The notes under the pieces: model-generated | Databases searched by the model: none | What the model was told of the DNA's origin: nothing | What the model saw: only the letters and a program-made list of their open reading frames with translations | Position numbers and translations under genes: made by a program | Source of the DNA: Bacteroidota bacterium | Lineage (GTDB): Bacteria > Bacteroidota > Bacteroidia > Flavobacteriales > Flavobacteriaceae | Reading direction: 5' to 3' | Assembly: GCA_027621505.1 (NCBI GenBank) | Contig: JAQCBK010000018.1 | Span: 1-32,480, forward strand | DNA: 32,480 bases | Shown here: positions 17,616 through 25,965 of the stretch, one piece after another | Layout of the letters: every line of letters starts with the position of its first letter | Position numbering within the stretch: the first letter of the stretch is position 1

Positions 17616-18600
17616 CTAAAATTTAATCCGGTATTCGAGGCTGAAAATAAAACTTCGTGTAGTACCATCTGGCCTTGAACTTCTCACCCTTGAGGGAAAC
17701 CTAAAATTTAACTGAACGACACTTTTTTCATCAATTTCATAATCCAAATAAAGATTGGAGTTAAAGGTCATTCCGGAGGATCCTTCAATCTCCTTTACAA
17801 GTCCGTTGGGAGTAGAAAATTTATCATTCCCAAGATGAAAAATGGGAAGTATGCTGGGGGTAAATAACAGTTTCGGATCGAGCGAAATTGGATAGGACAC
17901 CCTTAACATGAGATCCCCTTTTCTTATAAATTTTTGAGTGGATTGAAATGCCCTGAGTTTTGAATTTTTAGGGTATTCTTCCGAGTTAAATGTATTGTTG
18001 TTTTGTATCAACGGTTGTTTAATGGCGATGGCCCACTGTATTTTTTTAAAACGGTATCCCATTCCCAAGATCAAATCAAAAGTGCCCAAACTGGCCTTAT
18101 AGTCCATCGGTAGCGTAAGCTGGTTTTGTGATTTGTTTGCATCGGTCAATGGGATTTTGGCTCCCAATATGAGGTTTGTTTTTTCGCCGGCTTTGTATTT
18201 GATATTGAGGAAAATATCTGATATTCCAAAGGTGGAAATTCCATTCCCACTTTGCGCCAAGGACGTCAATTTTATATCCAAACCCAGTTTATGATTCAAT
18301 TGTCGGTTGAACTCAATGTGATTTCCGATTACTGAAATGGATTTGTCAGCCAAACCGTAGTAGCCGCCAAATTTTAATTGATTGACTTTGGTTTCTGAAC
18401 TGTCGGTTATTTGCGGTTTAAAAGCGTCAATGGTACAAAAGCCCGCTTCCATCGGTTATGGTTTCGTCTGTTTTGGCTATTTCAGTTTTGACTTCCTCAG
18501 TATTGGGTTCATCGGTTCTTGAACAACCCAATGTCCAAAGCAGTAGGATAGTAAATGTTAATTGTCTTAGGTTGATGATGAACTGACGATTTTGGACAAT
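17616..18600 (-). pseudogene. Frameshifted gene for a lipid-anchored or secreted beta-barrel-like protein
   Basis: The main open frame (18452 to 17616, 278 residues) has a series of amphipathic strands (KFGGYYGLADKSI, SDIFLNIKYKAGEKTNLILG, FSLEYRIKF) and ends in Phe, as outer-membrane barrels do, but it starts at MEAGFCTIDAF with no export signal. Directly upstream, in a frame shifted by one base, lies LTFTILLLWTLGC, a clear lipoprotein signal with lipobox, continuing as SRTDEPNTEEVKTEIAKTDE until TGA at 18429-18427. The two frames overlap between about 18455 and 18430, where GGG and TTTT runs occur; losing one base there would join them. The signal frame has no ATG, GTG or TTG before the signal peptide after a TAG at 18603-18601. 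So the 5' end also looks damaged. I read it as a decayed gene; sequencing error is the alternative. Confidence 0.6.
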
Positions 18601-18602
18601 CT

Positions 18603-18642
18603 AAAAATAAAAAATCCCTTGCATACTGCTAAGCAAGGGATT
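18603..18642 (-). terminator. Rho-independent terminator of htpG
   Basis: AATCCCTTGC (18613-18622) and GCAAGGGATT (18633-18642) form a perfect 10-bp stem with a 10-nt loop. On the minus strand it is followed by TTTT-A-TTTTT. It begins 21 nt after the htpG stop codon. Confidence 0.9.
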
Positions 18643-18663
18643 CATTGTTAAAGCAGTGATGCT

Positions 18664-20541
18664 TTATTTTATGAGATCAAACGAGCGTTTGATAAAGGCA
18701 GTAAGTGCTTCTCCTTTCAGTAAATTTTGAGAAAGTCGGGCCAAATCCAGTGCTTGTTGTATCAGGCGCTCCCGTTTTTTTGCAGTTTTGGTATGAAGGA
18801 TTTGTCCTACAAACTCGTGGTTGGTATTGACCAAAAGGGTGTACATCTCCGGAAAAGCACCCATCATTCCACCACCAGTTTGTTGCATTTCCTTCATCCG
18901 TCGCATAAACTCGGGTTGGGTTAGCACAAAAGGCATACCGCCACTATCCATGGCCTCCAGTTTTACCGTAAATTTTTCTCCTGGAACTACGCCTTCAATC
19001 ATGGGCTTTAATTTCTCTTTTTCCTCATCGGATAGTTTAGAAACCACAGCTTCCTCTTTTTTAATGAGGTTCTCTATGGCATCTCCATCAACACGAGTAA
19101 AGGCAATGTTCTCTTTATCCCCTTCGAGTTTTTGAATGAGGTGAGCGATAATGGGAGAATCCAATAGCAGTACCTTATATCCCTTTTCAGCCGCCGCCTC
19201 TATGTATTGGTGTTGCTCATCTGCATTGGAAGCATACAGGAGAATCAGTTTGCCGTCTTTGTCGGTTTGGCTGTCTTTTAGAGCGGCCTCCAACTCCGAG
19301 TAGGTCAAATAAGAACCATCCGTTGTAGGGTACAACATGAACCCATCTGCTTTCTCATAAAATTTGTCCTCCGTTAACATTCCATATTCAATGACAACTT
19401 TGATATCGTTCCATTTTTCTTCAAAGCTTTTACGGTCTTTTTTGAACAGTGAACTCAGTTTGTCAGCGACTTTACGGGTGATGTAATTGCTGATTTTTTT
19501 AACGGCTCCATCGGCCTGTAAATAACTTCTGGAGACATTGAGGGGAATGTCAGGCGAATCAATAACCCCTCTCAACAGCGTGAGAAATTCGGGGACGATC
19601 CCTTCAACATTATCGGTGACAAAAACTTGGTTTTGGTACAGTTGAATTTTGTCCTTTTGGAGATTGAGATCATTTTTAATTTTGGGGAAGTAGAGGATAC
19701 CTGTAAGGTTGAAGGGATAATCCACATTGAGGTGGATGTTGAACAAAGGCTCTTCGAACTGCATGGGGTACATTTGACGGTAGAAAGATTTGTAATCTTC
19801 ATCTTTCAGATCCGATGGGGTTTTGGTCCAAGCTGGTTCGGTGTTGTTGATGATATTGTCTACTGTTTGGGTCTCGGGCTTGGCATCCTCCTTGGCGTCC
19901 TCAGGGAGTGGGAGGGTTTCCTCTTTGGTTCCAAACTTGATCGGGAAGGGCATGAACTTGTTGTACTTGTTCAATAGCTCACGAATGCGGGCCTCTTCCA
20001 AAAATTCAGTAGAGTCTTCGGCAATATGGAGTATGATCTCTGTGCCGCGCTCTTTTTTGTCAGCTTTTTCCAGACTGTATTCAGGAGAACCGTCGCAGAT
20101 CCAGTGGGCAGCCGGTGCCTTTTGATGGGACTTGGTGATGATTTCTACTTTTTCGGCCACCATAAATGCCGAGTAAAAACCCAAACCGAAGTGTCCTATG
20201 ATTCCAGAATCCTTGGCGTTGTCTTTGTATTTTTCCAAAAACTCCTCCGCACCAGAAAATGCCACCTCGTTGATGTATTTGTTAACTTCCTCAGCGGTCA
20301 TGCCCACACCCTCATCGATAATGTGGATCTTTTTGCTGTCTTTGTCCACTTTGACTTCGATACGGGGATCGCCAATTTCACCTTTTACTTCTCCGATACT
20401 GCTCAGGTGTTTGAGCTTACTAATTGCATCCGTCGCATTCGAGATCAACTCTCTTAGAAAAATTTCATGATCGCTGTAAAGGAATTTTTTGATCAGGGGA
20501 AAAATGTTCTCTACCGCAACATTGATTTTACCATTTGCCAT
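18664..20541 (-). CDS. htpG: HtpG, bacterial Hsp90 chaperone
   Basis: A 625-residue cytosolic ATP-dependent dimeric chaperone, the same length as E. coli HtpG. The N-terminal GHKL ATPase domain shows LRELISNATDAI (E31, N35, D38), IIDEGVGMT and GHFGLGFYSAF. The middle domain has the catalytic-arginine region (IPLNVSRSYLQ). The C-terminal dimerisation domain ends at LTAFIKRSFDLIK. It has its own terminator and is divergent from the TetR gene, with 132 nt of very AT-rich DNA between. I see no clean TAnnTTTG for it and no recognisable heat-shock operator. Confidence 0.97.
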   Translation of the reverse strand: MANGKINVAVENIFPLIKKFLYSDHEIFLRELISNATDAISKLKHLSSIGEVKGEIGDPRIEVKVDKDSKKIHIIDEGVGMTAEEVNKYINEVAFSGAEEFLEKYKDNAKDSGIIGHFGLGFYSAFMVAEKVEIITKSHQKAPAAHWICDGSPEYSLEKADKKERGTEIILHIAEDSTEFLEEARIRELLNKYNKFMPFPIKFGTKEETLPLPEDAKEDAKPETQTVDNIINNTEPAWTKTPSDLKDEDYKSFYRQMYPMQFEEPLFNIHLNVDYPFNLTGILYFPKIKNDLNLQKDKIQLYQNQVFVTDNVEGIVPEFLTLLRGVIDSPDIPLNVSRSYLQADGAVKKISNYITRKVADKLSSLFKKDRKSFEEKWNDIKVVIEYGMLTEDKFYEKADGFMLYPTTDGSYLTYSELEAALKDSQTDKDGKLILLYASNADEQHQYIEAAAEKGYKVLLLDSPIIAHLIQKLEGDKENIAFTRVDGDAIENLIKKEEAVVSKLSDEEKEKLKPMIEGVVPGEKFTVKLEAMDSGGMPFVLTQPEFMRRMKEMQQTGGGMMGAFPEMYTLLVNTNHEFVGQILHTKTAKKRERLIQQALDLARLSQNLLKGEALTAFIKRSFDLIK

Positions 20542-20630
20542 TTTATAAATTTTAATTGAATTATACTAGACAAAAAAAATACCAAATGAAATAAAATGAC
20601 AAATTGGCATTATTTTTGTTTAACTATTTA

Positions 20631-20659
20631 TAAAAATAAATAAACATTTTTTATTTTTA
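20631..20659. promoter_or_regulatory. Inverted repeat upstream of tetR-like gene, possible operator
   Basis: TAAAAATAAA (20631-20640) and TTTATTTTTA (20650-20659) form a perfect 10-bp inverted repeat with a 9-nt spacer, ending 14 nt before the regulator's ATG. Its right arm includes TATTTTTA, one base off the -7 consensus. Position and symmetry suit a TetR autoregulatory operator, but the region is so AT-rich that chance symmetry is a real possibility. Confidence 0.35.
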
Positions 20660-20673
20660 CCAAAAACAATTCC

Positions 20674-21327
20674 ATGAGTCAGAAGGAAGAAAAAATTAAA
20701 ATGGCCATTGTCACTGATTTTATGAATTATAGTTTAAATCAGGACCATTACCCCAAGTCGGTCTACAAGTTTTGTAAGGAAACCGAGATTGAAGAAAAGG
20801 TGTTTTACAAGTTTTTTGGCTCCATCAATGCGGTCAAAAACCAAGTTTGGGAAATTTTTTACGACAACAGCATGTCCCTTTTGGAAAAAGATGAAAATTT
20901 TAAGTCTGCCTCCAGTAAGGATAGGCTACTTTCTTTTTATTACACTTTTTTTGAAGTATTGCTGTTGAATCGAAGCTATGTGCTTTTTGCACTATCAGCA
21001 GATGAAAAAATGCTCAATAACTTGGTTCAACTCGCCACCTTAAAGCAATCCTTTAAACGATTTGCAACCGAGTTGATTGAAGATGGAAATATCGATAAGC
21101 CTTCCTATTTGCAACACCCACCCAAGATATTTTCTGAAGCAACATGGATTCAGTTTTGTTTTTTATTGAAGTTTTGGAGGGATGACGAATCCGCTGATTT
21201 TGAAAAGACCGACCAGGCCATAGAGAAGTCCGTCCAAACGGCCTTTGATGTTTTCGAGAATACCCCACTGTCTGCTTTGGTTGATTTTGGGAAGTTTTTG
21301 TGGAAAGAAAAATTTGCCACCTATTGA
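20674..21327 (+). CDS. TetR-family transcriptional regulator
   Basis: A 217-residue regulator. The N terminus is a helix-turn-helix of TetR type (about residues 8-55: FMNYSLNQDHYPKSVYKFCK ... EKVFYKFFGSINAVKNQVWE), in which the KVFYKFFGS segment is the characteristic recognition-helix end. The rest is helical ligand-binding domain. The ligand is unknown. Its TGA overlaps the TTG start of the ABC1 kinase gene, so the two form a coupled pair, and the regulator may control that operon. An inverted repeat sits just upstream. Confidence 0.82.
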   Translation: MSQKEEKIKMAIVTDFMNYSLNQDHYPKSVYKFCKETEIEEKVFYKFFGSINAVKNQVWEIFYDNSMSLLEKDENFKSASSKDRLLSFYYTFFEVLLLNRSYVLFALSADEKMLNNLVQLATLKQSFKRFATELIEDGNIDKPSYLQHPPKIFSEATWIQFCFLLKFWRDDESADFEKTDQAIEKSVQTAFDVFENTPLSALVDFGKFLWKEKFATY

Positions 21328-22637
21328 AATCATTGGATCATATTCCAACCCACAAAATCGCCCGAGCGGGAAATCTAGTCACTACGGGAATTAAGTTGGG
21401 AGGGAATTACCTCAAATATTACGGTGAAAAGGCTCTTAATCTGGATGGCAGTCGTGACCGACTGGATGAAGAAAATGCCAAGGACATTTACAATTCCCTA
21501 AAAACATTAAAGGGAAGCGCTTTGAAAGTAGCGCAGATGCTGAGCATGGAAAAAAACCTTTTGCCAAGGGCTTACGTGGATCAATTCAGTTTGTCCCAGT
21601 TTTCTGTTCCACCCTTGTCATGGCCTTTGGTTAAAAAAATGATTACAAAATATTTGGGTCAAAAGCCCGAATTGATTTTTGATACGTTTGCTACCCAATC
21701 CAACTATGCCGCCAGTATTGGTCAGGTACACGAGGCGACAAAGGATGGGAAAAAACTTGCTGTGAAAATTCAATATCCTGGGGTAGCAGACAGTATCAAA
21801 TCCGACTTGAGTATCGTTAAACCCATTGCATTGAGGATGTTCAATTTAAAAGGGCAGGATACCGATAAGTATTTCAAAGAGGTGGAAAATAAGTTGATGG
21901 AGGAAACAGATTACCGTTTGGAACTCCAACAAAGTCAGTGGATTGGAGAGCAATGCAAAGAAATTCCCTATCTGAAGTTTCCCACCTATTATCCGGAATA
22001 TTCCTCTGAAAAAATCCTTACCATGGATTGGATGGAAGGTTCTCACCTTTCAGAATTTAGTTCCTCCCAAAAACCAGATCAACCAATGAACCATCGTTTG
22101 GGTCAAACCCTTTGGGATTTTTATATGTTTCAGATTCATCATTTAAAAAAAGTACATGCTGATCCTCATCCAGGTAATTTTCTGATTGACGATTCTTACA
22201 ACTTGGTTGCCCTAGATTTTGGCTGTGTCAAAATCATTCCCGATGAGTTCTATCATCCCTATTTTGAATTGGCCAACCTCAAAATTGAAGACAACCCAAA
22301 ACGTTTTCAGGAAATTTTGTACCAACTAGAAATTTTGAGAACGGATGATACAGCTGAGGAGGTGATTTATTTCACTGCATTATTCGGTCGTATGATCAAG
22401 GTGTTGACCTTGCCTTTTACCCAAAAAGAATTTGATTTTGGCGATGCTGTTTTTTGGGACGAGATCAACCGTTTAAGTGAAACCCTTTCTTCAGATCAAA
22501 GATTGCGTAAAATGAATGGTAACAGGGGATCCAAACATTTTATTTATATCAATCGAACCTTCTTTGGTTTGTACTCTTTACTAAATGATCTCAAAGCAAA
22601 AGTCCAAACGGAATCCTATCAAAAATATTATACATAA
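21324..22637 (+). CDS. ABC1/AarF/UbiB-family atypical kinase
   Basis: A 437-residue member of the UbiB/ADCK family of atypical kinases or ATPases, linked in other organisms to quinone or lipid metabolism. Visible motifs: the family K-x-x-Q region as LKVAQMLSME (the usual KxGQ Gly is Ala), the catalytic Lys of LAVKIQYPGV, the ExD of MEETDY, the catalytic loop HADPHPGNF and the metal-binding LDFGCV. The frame extends to a GTG at 21300, but TTG 21324 overlaps the regulator's stop as TTGA and gives MKSLDHIPTHKIARAG, the normal family beginning. The hydrophobic C-terminal anchor of UbiB is not evident. Confidence 0.88.
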   Translation: MKSLDHIPTHKIARAGNLVTTGIKLGGNYLKYYGEKALNLDGSRDRLDEENAKDIYNSLKTLKGSALKVAQMLSMEKNLLPRAYVDQFSLSQFSVPPLSWPLVKKMITKYLGQKPELIFDTFATQSNYAASIGQVHEATKDGKKLAVKIQYPGVADSIKSDLSIVKPIALRMFNLKGQDTDKYFKEVENKLMEETDYRLELQQSQWIGEQCKEIPYLKFPTYYPEYSSEKILTMDWMEGSHLSEFSSSQKPDQPMNHRLGQTLWDFYMFQIHHLKKVHADPHPGNFLIDDSYNLVALDFGCVKIIPDEFYHPYFELANLKIEDNPKRFQEILYQLEILRTDDTAEEVIYFTALFGRMIKVLTLPFTQKEFDFGDAVFWDEINRLSETLSSDQRLRKMNGNRGSKHFIYINRTFFGLYSLLNDLKAKVQTESYQKYYT

Positions 22638-22744
22638 AGTCTTTGATGATCAATGATTTACTGAAGCATTGGCATTCATTTTTTTTAAAATCTATTGATT
22701 TTTCCATTCTTTGGTTAAATTGCAGTTGAACCAAACCATAAAAA

Positions 22745-23752
22745 ATGTACAATTCATCAATCACCGGTATGGGAATGTATGTCCCGGAGAATGTAGTAAC
22801 CAATGAGGATTTAACTCAGATTATGGATACATCCAATGAATGGATCCTTGAGCGAACAGGAATAGAGGAACGGCGTCACATCAAAAAAGGAGATGGTAAT
22901 ACCACAGCCACCATGGGAGTCAAGGCGGCAAAAATTGCGATTGAGCGCGCTGGGATTGATAAGGATGACATTGATCTCATTCTTTTCGCTACTTTGAGTC
23001 CCGATTATTATTTTCCGGGTTCTGGTGTTATTGTTCAAAAAATACTGGAAATCCCAACCTGTCCTGCAATGGACATTCGCAATCAGTGTTCGGGCTTTAT
23101 TTATGCCTTATCAACCGCCGATCAATTCATCAAAACAGGAATGTATAAAAATATTTTAATCATCGGTTCTGAAAACCACTCTGGTGGATTGGATATGTCC
23201 ACCCGCGGTAGGGGGGTTTCTGTTATTTTTGGTGACGGTGCAGGAGCCGTCGTGGTCAGCAGATCTGAGGAGAAAGACAAGGGAATACTTTCTACCCATC
23301 TCCACTCGGAGGGTAAGTATGCGGAGGAATTATCATTGATCGGCCCGAGTACCAACCGTTGGGTTCCTGAAATCATCGAAGCAAACGATCCCGAGGACAT
23401 CACCTATTACCCCTATATGAATGGGCAATTGGTCTTTAAAAATGCCGTTGTACGTTTTTCGGAGGTCATCATGGAGGGCCTGAAACAAAATCAATTGACG
23501 CCCGATCAGATTGACATGTTGATTCCTCACCAAGCCAACCTTCGTATTTCTCAATTCATCCAAAAAAAGTTTGGTTTGTCAGATGATCAAGTGTACAACA
23601 ATATCATGCGCTATGGAAATACGACTGCAGGTTCCATTCCTATCGCTTTAACAGAGGCCTGGGAAGAAGGAAAGATTCAATCTGGAGATTTAGTAGTGAT
23701 GGCTGCTTTTGGAAGTGGATTTACTTGGGGCAGCGCTTTGATCAGGTGGTAG
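22745..23752 (+). CDS. 3-oxoacyl-ACP synthase III family (FabH-like)
   Basis: A 335-residue condensing enzyme of the thiolase fold. The catalytic triad is complete: Cys115 (DIRNQCSGF), His262 (IPHQANLRI) and Asn292 (YGNTTAGS). TSNEWILERTGIEER (residues 29-43) matches the acyl-binding region of FabH. The sequence before the Cys (RNQ) differs from the AAAC form of E. coli FabH, so it may use another acyl primer or serve a specialised lipid pathway. It stands apart from other fatty-acid genes. A 107-nt gap precedes it, with no clear promoter. Its last 11 bp overlap the convergent symporter gene. Confidence 0.9.
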   Translation: MYNSSITGMGMYVPENVVTNEDLTQIMDTSNEWILERTGIEERRHIKKGDGNTTATMGVKAAKIAIERAGIDKDDIDLILFATLSPDYYFPGSGVIVQKILEIPTCPAMDIRNQCSGFIYALSTADQFIKTGMYKNILIIGSENHSGGLDMSTRGRGVSVIFGDGAGAVVVSRSEEKDKGILSTHLHSEGKYAEELSLIGPSTNRWVPEIIEANDPEDITYYPYMNGQLVFKNAVVRFSEVIMEGLKQNQLTPDQIDMLIPHQANLRISQFIQKKFGLSDDQVYNNIMRYGNTTAGSIPIALTEAWEEGKIQSGDLVVMAAFGSGFTWGSALIRW

Positions 23753-25214
23753 ATTGATTGGTTCTTATTAGCCATAAACCCAAAAAAGTCAAAAGACCGT
23801 TTAGCGGTAATAATTCATAGCCAATTTGGTAACCTCCCAATGCTTGAGGGGGTAAGTTTCCTATCATAACAATGAGCAAAATGGAAAATAAGACCACCAT
23901 CCAAATCTTGCGATCGTTAATTTGAAAAGGGGTAAAAATACCAAAGGCAAATAAGCCCAACAAGGGGCCATAGGTGTATGATGCTACAGTCAATAGGCCG
24001 TCGATTACATTGCGATCCAATACGTACTTGAACAGTATTACCACCACAATGATTAACAAACTCATCCCGATATGGATTTGTTTGCGAAGCCGTTGTTGTT
24101 TGGCTTCGGGATATTTGTTTATATCAAGGAAATCCACACAAAATGAGGTGGTTAGTGAGGTCAAGGCACTATCTGCACTGCTGTATGCGGCAGCCATCAA
24201 ACCTAAAATAAAAACAATCCCAACCCCTACACCCAATCCACCGTTGATGGCGATTTCAGGGAACAGCAAATCTGTTTTGGGACTGCCTTCTATTATGGGG
24301 ATCATGATTTGGTTTTGATCGGCGTAAAGGAAAATCATTGCTCCCAACAACAAGAAAAAAAAGGTAACAAGGACAAGAACAACGCTAAAGACCACCATAT
24401 TGATTTGAGCAGCCTTTAGGGTTCTACAGCTTAGGTTTTTTTGCATCATGTCTTGATCCAATCCAGTCATACAAATGGTGATGAATATCCCTCCAATAAA
24501 TGATTTTAGGAAGTGGTTTCTGACCATGAAATCATCTGTCACCCACAGGCGGGTATAATTTTCAAATTGGCTATTTTGGAGCAGCTCTATGGGACTGATC
24601 TGCAAAACGTTTCCAAGGTGGTAAACTGTTAATACCACAGCGGTCAACATCAATAGGGTTTGCAAAGTATCCGTCCAAACAATGGTTTTGATTCCTCCCT
24701 TTTGGGTGTAAACCCAAATCAGTAGAACAGAGATCACTACGGTGATTTCAAACGGGATTCCCCATGCATCAAAGATAAACTGCTGTAAAACAATGGCCAC
24801 TAGAAAAAGTCTGAAACTGGCACCCAATACCCGAGATACAAAAAATGAAATGGCCCCTACTTTATGACTGTTGTAGCCAAAACGTTCCTGTAAATATTCA
24901 TAAATAGAGGTTAGATTTTGGCGGTAATAAATGGGAAGTAAAACGAAAGCAACAATGAAATACCCAGCCCAATAGCCCAGTACCACTTGAAAATAGGTAA
25001 AGCCAGAATCTCCCACCCATCCCGGTACTGAAATAAAGGTGACCCCTGAAAGGGAAGCCCCTACCATTCCAAAGGCAACCAAATACCAAGGGGAACTGCG
25101 ATTGGCAGTAAAAAATGTCTGATTGTCAGAATTTTTAGCTGTAAAGTAAGCAATGACCATCAGCAGGCTGAAGTATGCCAAAATGAGTATCAGGATGGAG
25201 GAGGATTGTAGCAT
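23742..25214 (-). CDS. Sodium:solute symporter family (SSF) transporter
   Basis: A 490-residue inner-membrane transporter with at least a dozen hydrophobic segments over its length. The order of motifs fits SSF proteins: N-terminal AYFTAKNSDNQTFFTANRSSPW, then GMVGASLSGVTFISVPGWVG, TQKGGIKTIVWTDTLQ, MTGLDQDMMQKNLSCR, and LMAAAYSSADSALTSLTTSFC, the last being the segment that carries Na+ ligands (Ser/Ala/Ser) in the family. The substrate is not predictable. Unusually for this phylum, an AAGGAG Shine-Dalgarno-like sequence (25225-25220 on the minus strand) lies 5 nt before the ATG. Confidence 0.9.
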   Translation of the reverse strand: MLQSSSILILILAYFSLLMVIAYFTAKNSDNQTFFTANRSSPWYLVAFGMVGASLSGVTFISVPGWVGDSGFTYFQVVLGYWAGYFIVAFVLLPIYYRQNLTSIYEYLQERFGYNSHKVGAISFFVSRVLGASFRLFLVAIVLQQFIFDAWGIPFEITVVISVLLIWVYTQKGGIKTIVWTDTLQTLLMLTAVVLTVYHLGNVLQISPIELLQNSQFENYTRLWVTDDFMVRNHFLKSFIGGIFITICMTGLDQDMMQKNLSCRTLKAAQINMVVFSVVLVLVTFFFLLLGAMIFLYADQNQIMIPIIEGSPKTDLLFPEIAINGGLGVGVGIVFILGLMAAAYSSADSALTSLTTSFCVDFLDINKYPEAKQQRLRKQIHIGMSLLIIVVVILFKYVLDRNVIDGLLTVASYTYGPLLGLFAFGIFTPFQINDRKIWMVVLFSILLIVMIGNLPPQALGGYQIGYELLPLNGLLTFLGLWLIRTNQSTT

Positions 25215-25270
25215 AATAACTCCTTAAATATACAAATTCAAAACAAGTGAATTATTTATAAATTTACAAG

Positions 25271-25891
25271 ATGGAATTCTCTTCTAAGCTTCTTGAAAAT
25301 GCAGTCAACGAAATCGCCCAATTGCCAGGTATCGGTAGAAGAACAGCATTGCGATTGGCACTCCACTTGCTCAAGCAACCCCGAGAAAATACTACGGCCC
25401 TGACCCAAGCTCTTGATGATTTACGCGAACACATCAACTTTTGTTCGTCTTGTCACAATTTATCTGACTTACCCATATGTGAGATATGCTCGAACCGAGG
25501 GCGCGACCATTCGCTTCTTTGTGTAGTGGAGGACATTAGAGATGTTATTGCCATCGAAAATACTGGACAATTTAAAGGTTATTATCACGTACTGGGTGGG
25601 ATCATCTCCCCCATAGATGGGGTAGGTCCACAAGATCTGAATATTGACTCCTTAGAAGCCAAAGTCAAAAAGGGAGAGATCAAAGAAATTATTTTTGCGC
25701 TGAGTGCTACCATGGAAGCGGATACTACCAATTTCTATATATACAAAATACTGTCACCGTATAAGCTAATAACTTCAGCCATTGCAAGAGGTATTCCCGT
25801 GGGAGATGAGTTGGAGTATACCGATGAGGTAACTTTGGGTAGGAGTATTCTTAAAAGGGTTCCCTACGAAAATGCAATTGTTGACAAATAG
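25271..25891 (+). CDS. recR: Recombination mediator RecR
   Basis: A 206-residue DNA-binding protein that, with RecO, helps load RecA at gaps. The helix-hairpin-helix is [17 protein letters not shown] (residues 18-34). The C4 zinc finger is C58, C61, C70, C73. The Toprim domain has [14 protein letters not shown], then [16 protein letters not shown]. The C-terminal Walker-like tail [19 protein letters not shown] is present. Length is near that of E. coli RecR. TAAATTTA at 25259-25266 is one base off a -7 element and lies 4 nt before the ATG. Confidence 0.96.
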   Translation: MEFSSKLLENAVNEIAQLPGIGRRTALRLALHLLKQPRENTTALTQALDDLREHINFCSSCHNLSDLPICEICSNRGRDHSLLCVVEDIRDVIAIENTGQFKGYYHVLGGIISPIDGVGPQDLNIDSLEAKVKKGEIKEIIFALSATMEADTTNFYIYKILSPYKLITSAIARGIPVGDELEYTDEVTLGRSILKRVPYENAIVDK

Positions 25892-25934
25892 AACTCAGTG
25901 TTTTTATAACATTTAAAAACCCTAATTTCAACCA

Positions 25935-25951
25935 TAAATTTGGTAATTTTG
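25935..25951 (+). promoter_or_regulatory. Two adjacent -7-like elements before the E2 gene
   Basis: TAAATTTG (25935-25942) and TAATTTTG (25944-25951) each match TAnnTTTG exactly, one base apart. The second predicts transcription about 10 nt before ATG 25966. No convincing -33 TTTG is seen. This suggests that the E2 operon has its own promoter distinct from recR. Confidence 0.5.
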
Positions 25952-25965
25952 TACTTTCTTAAGAA

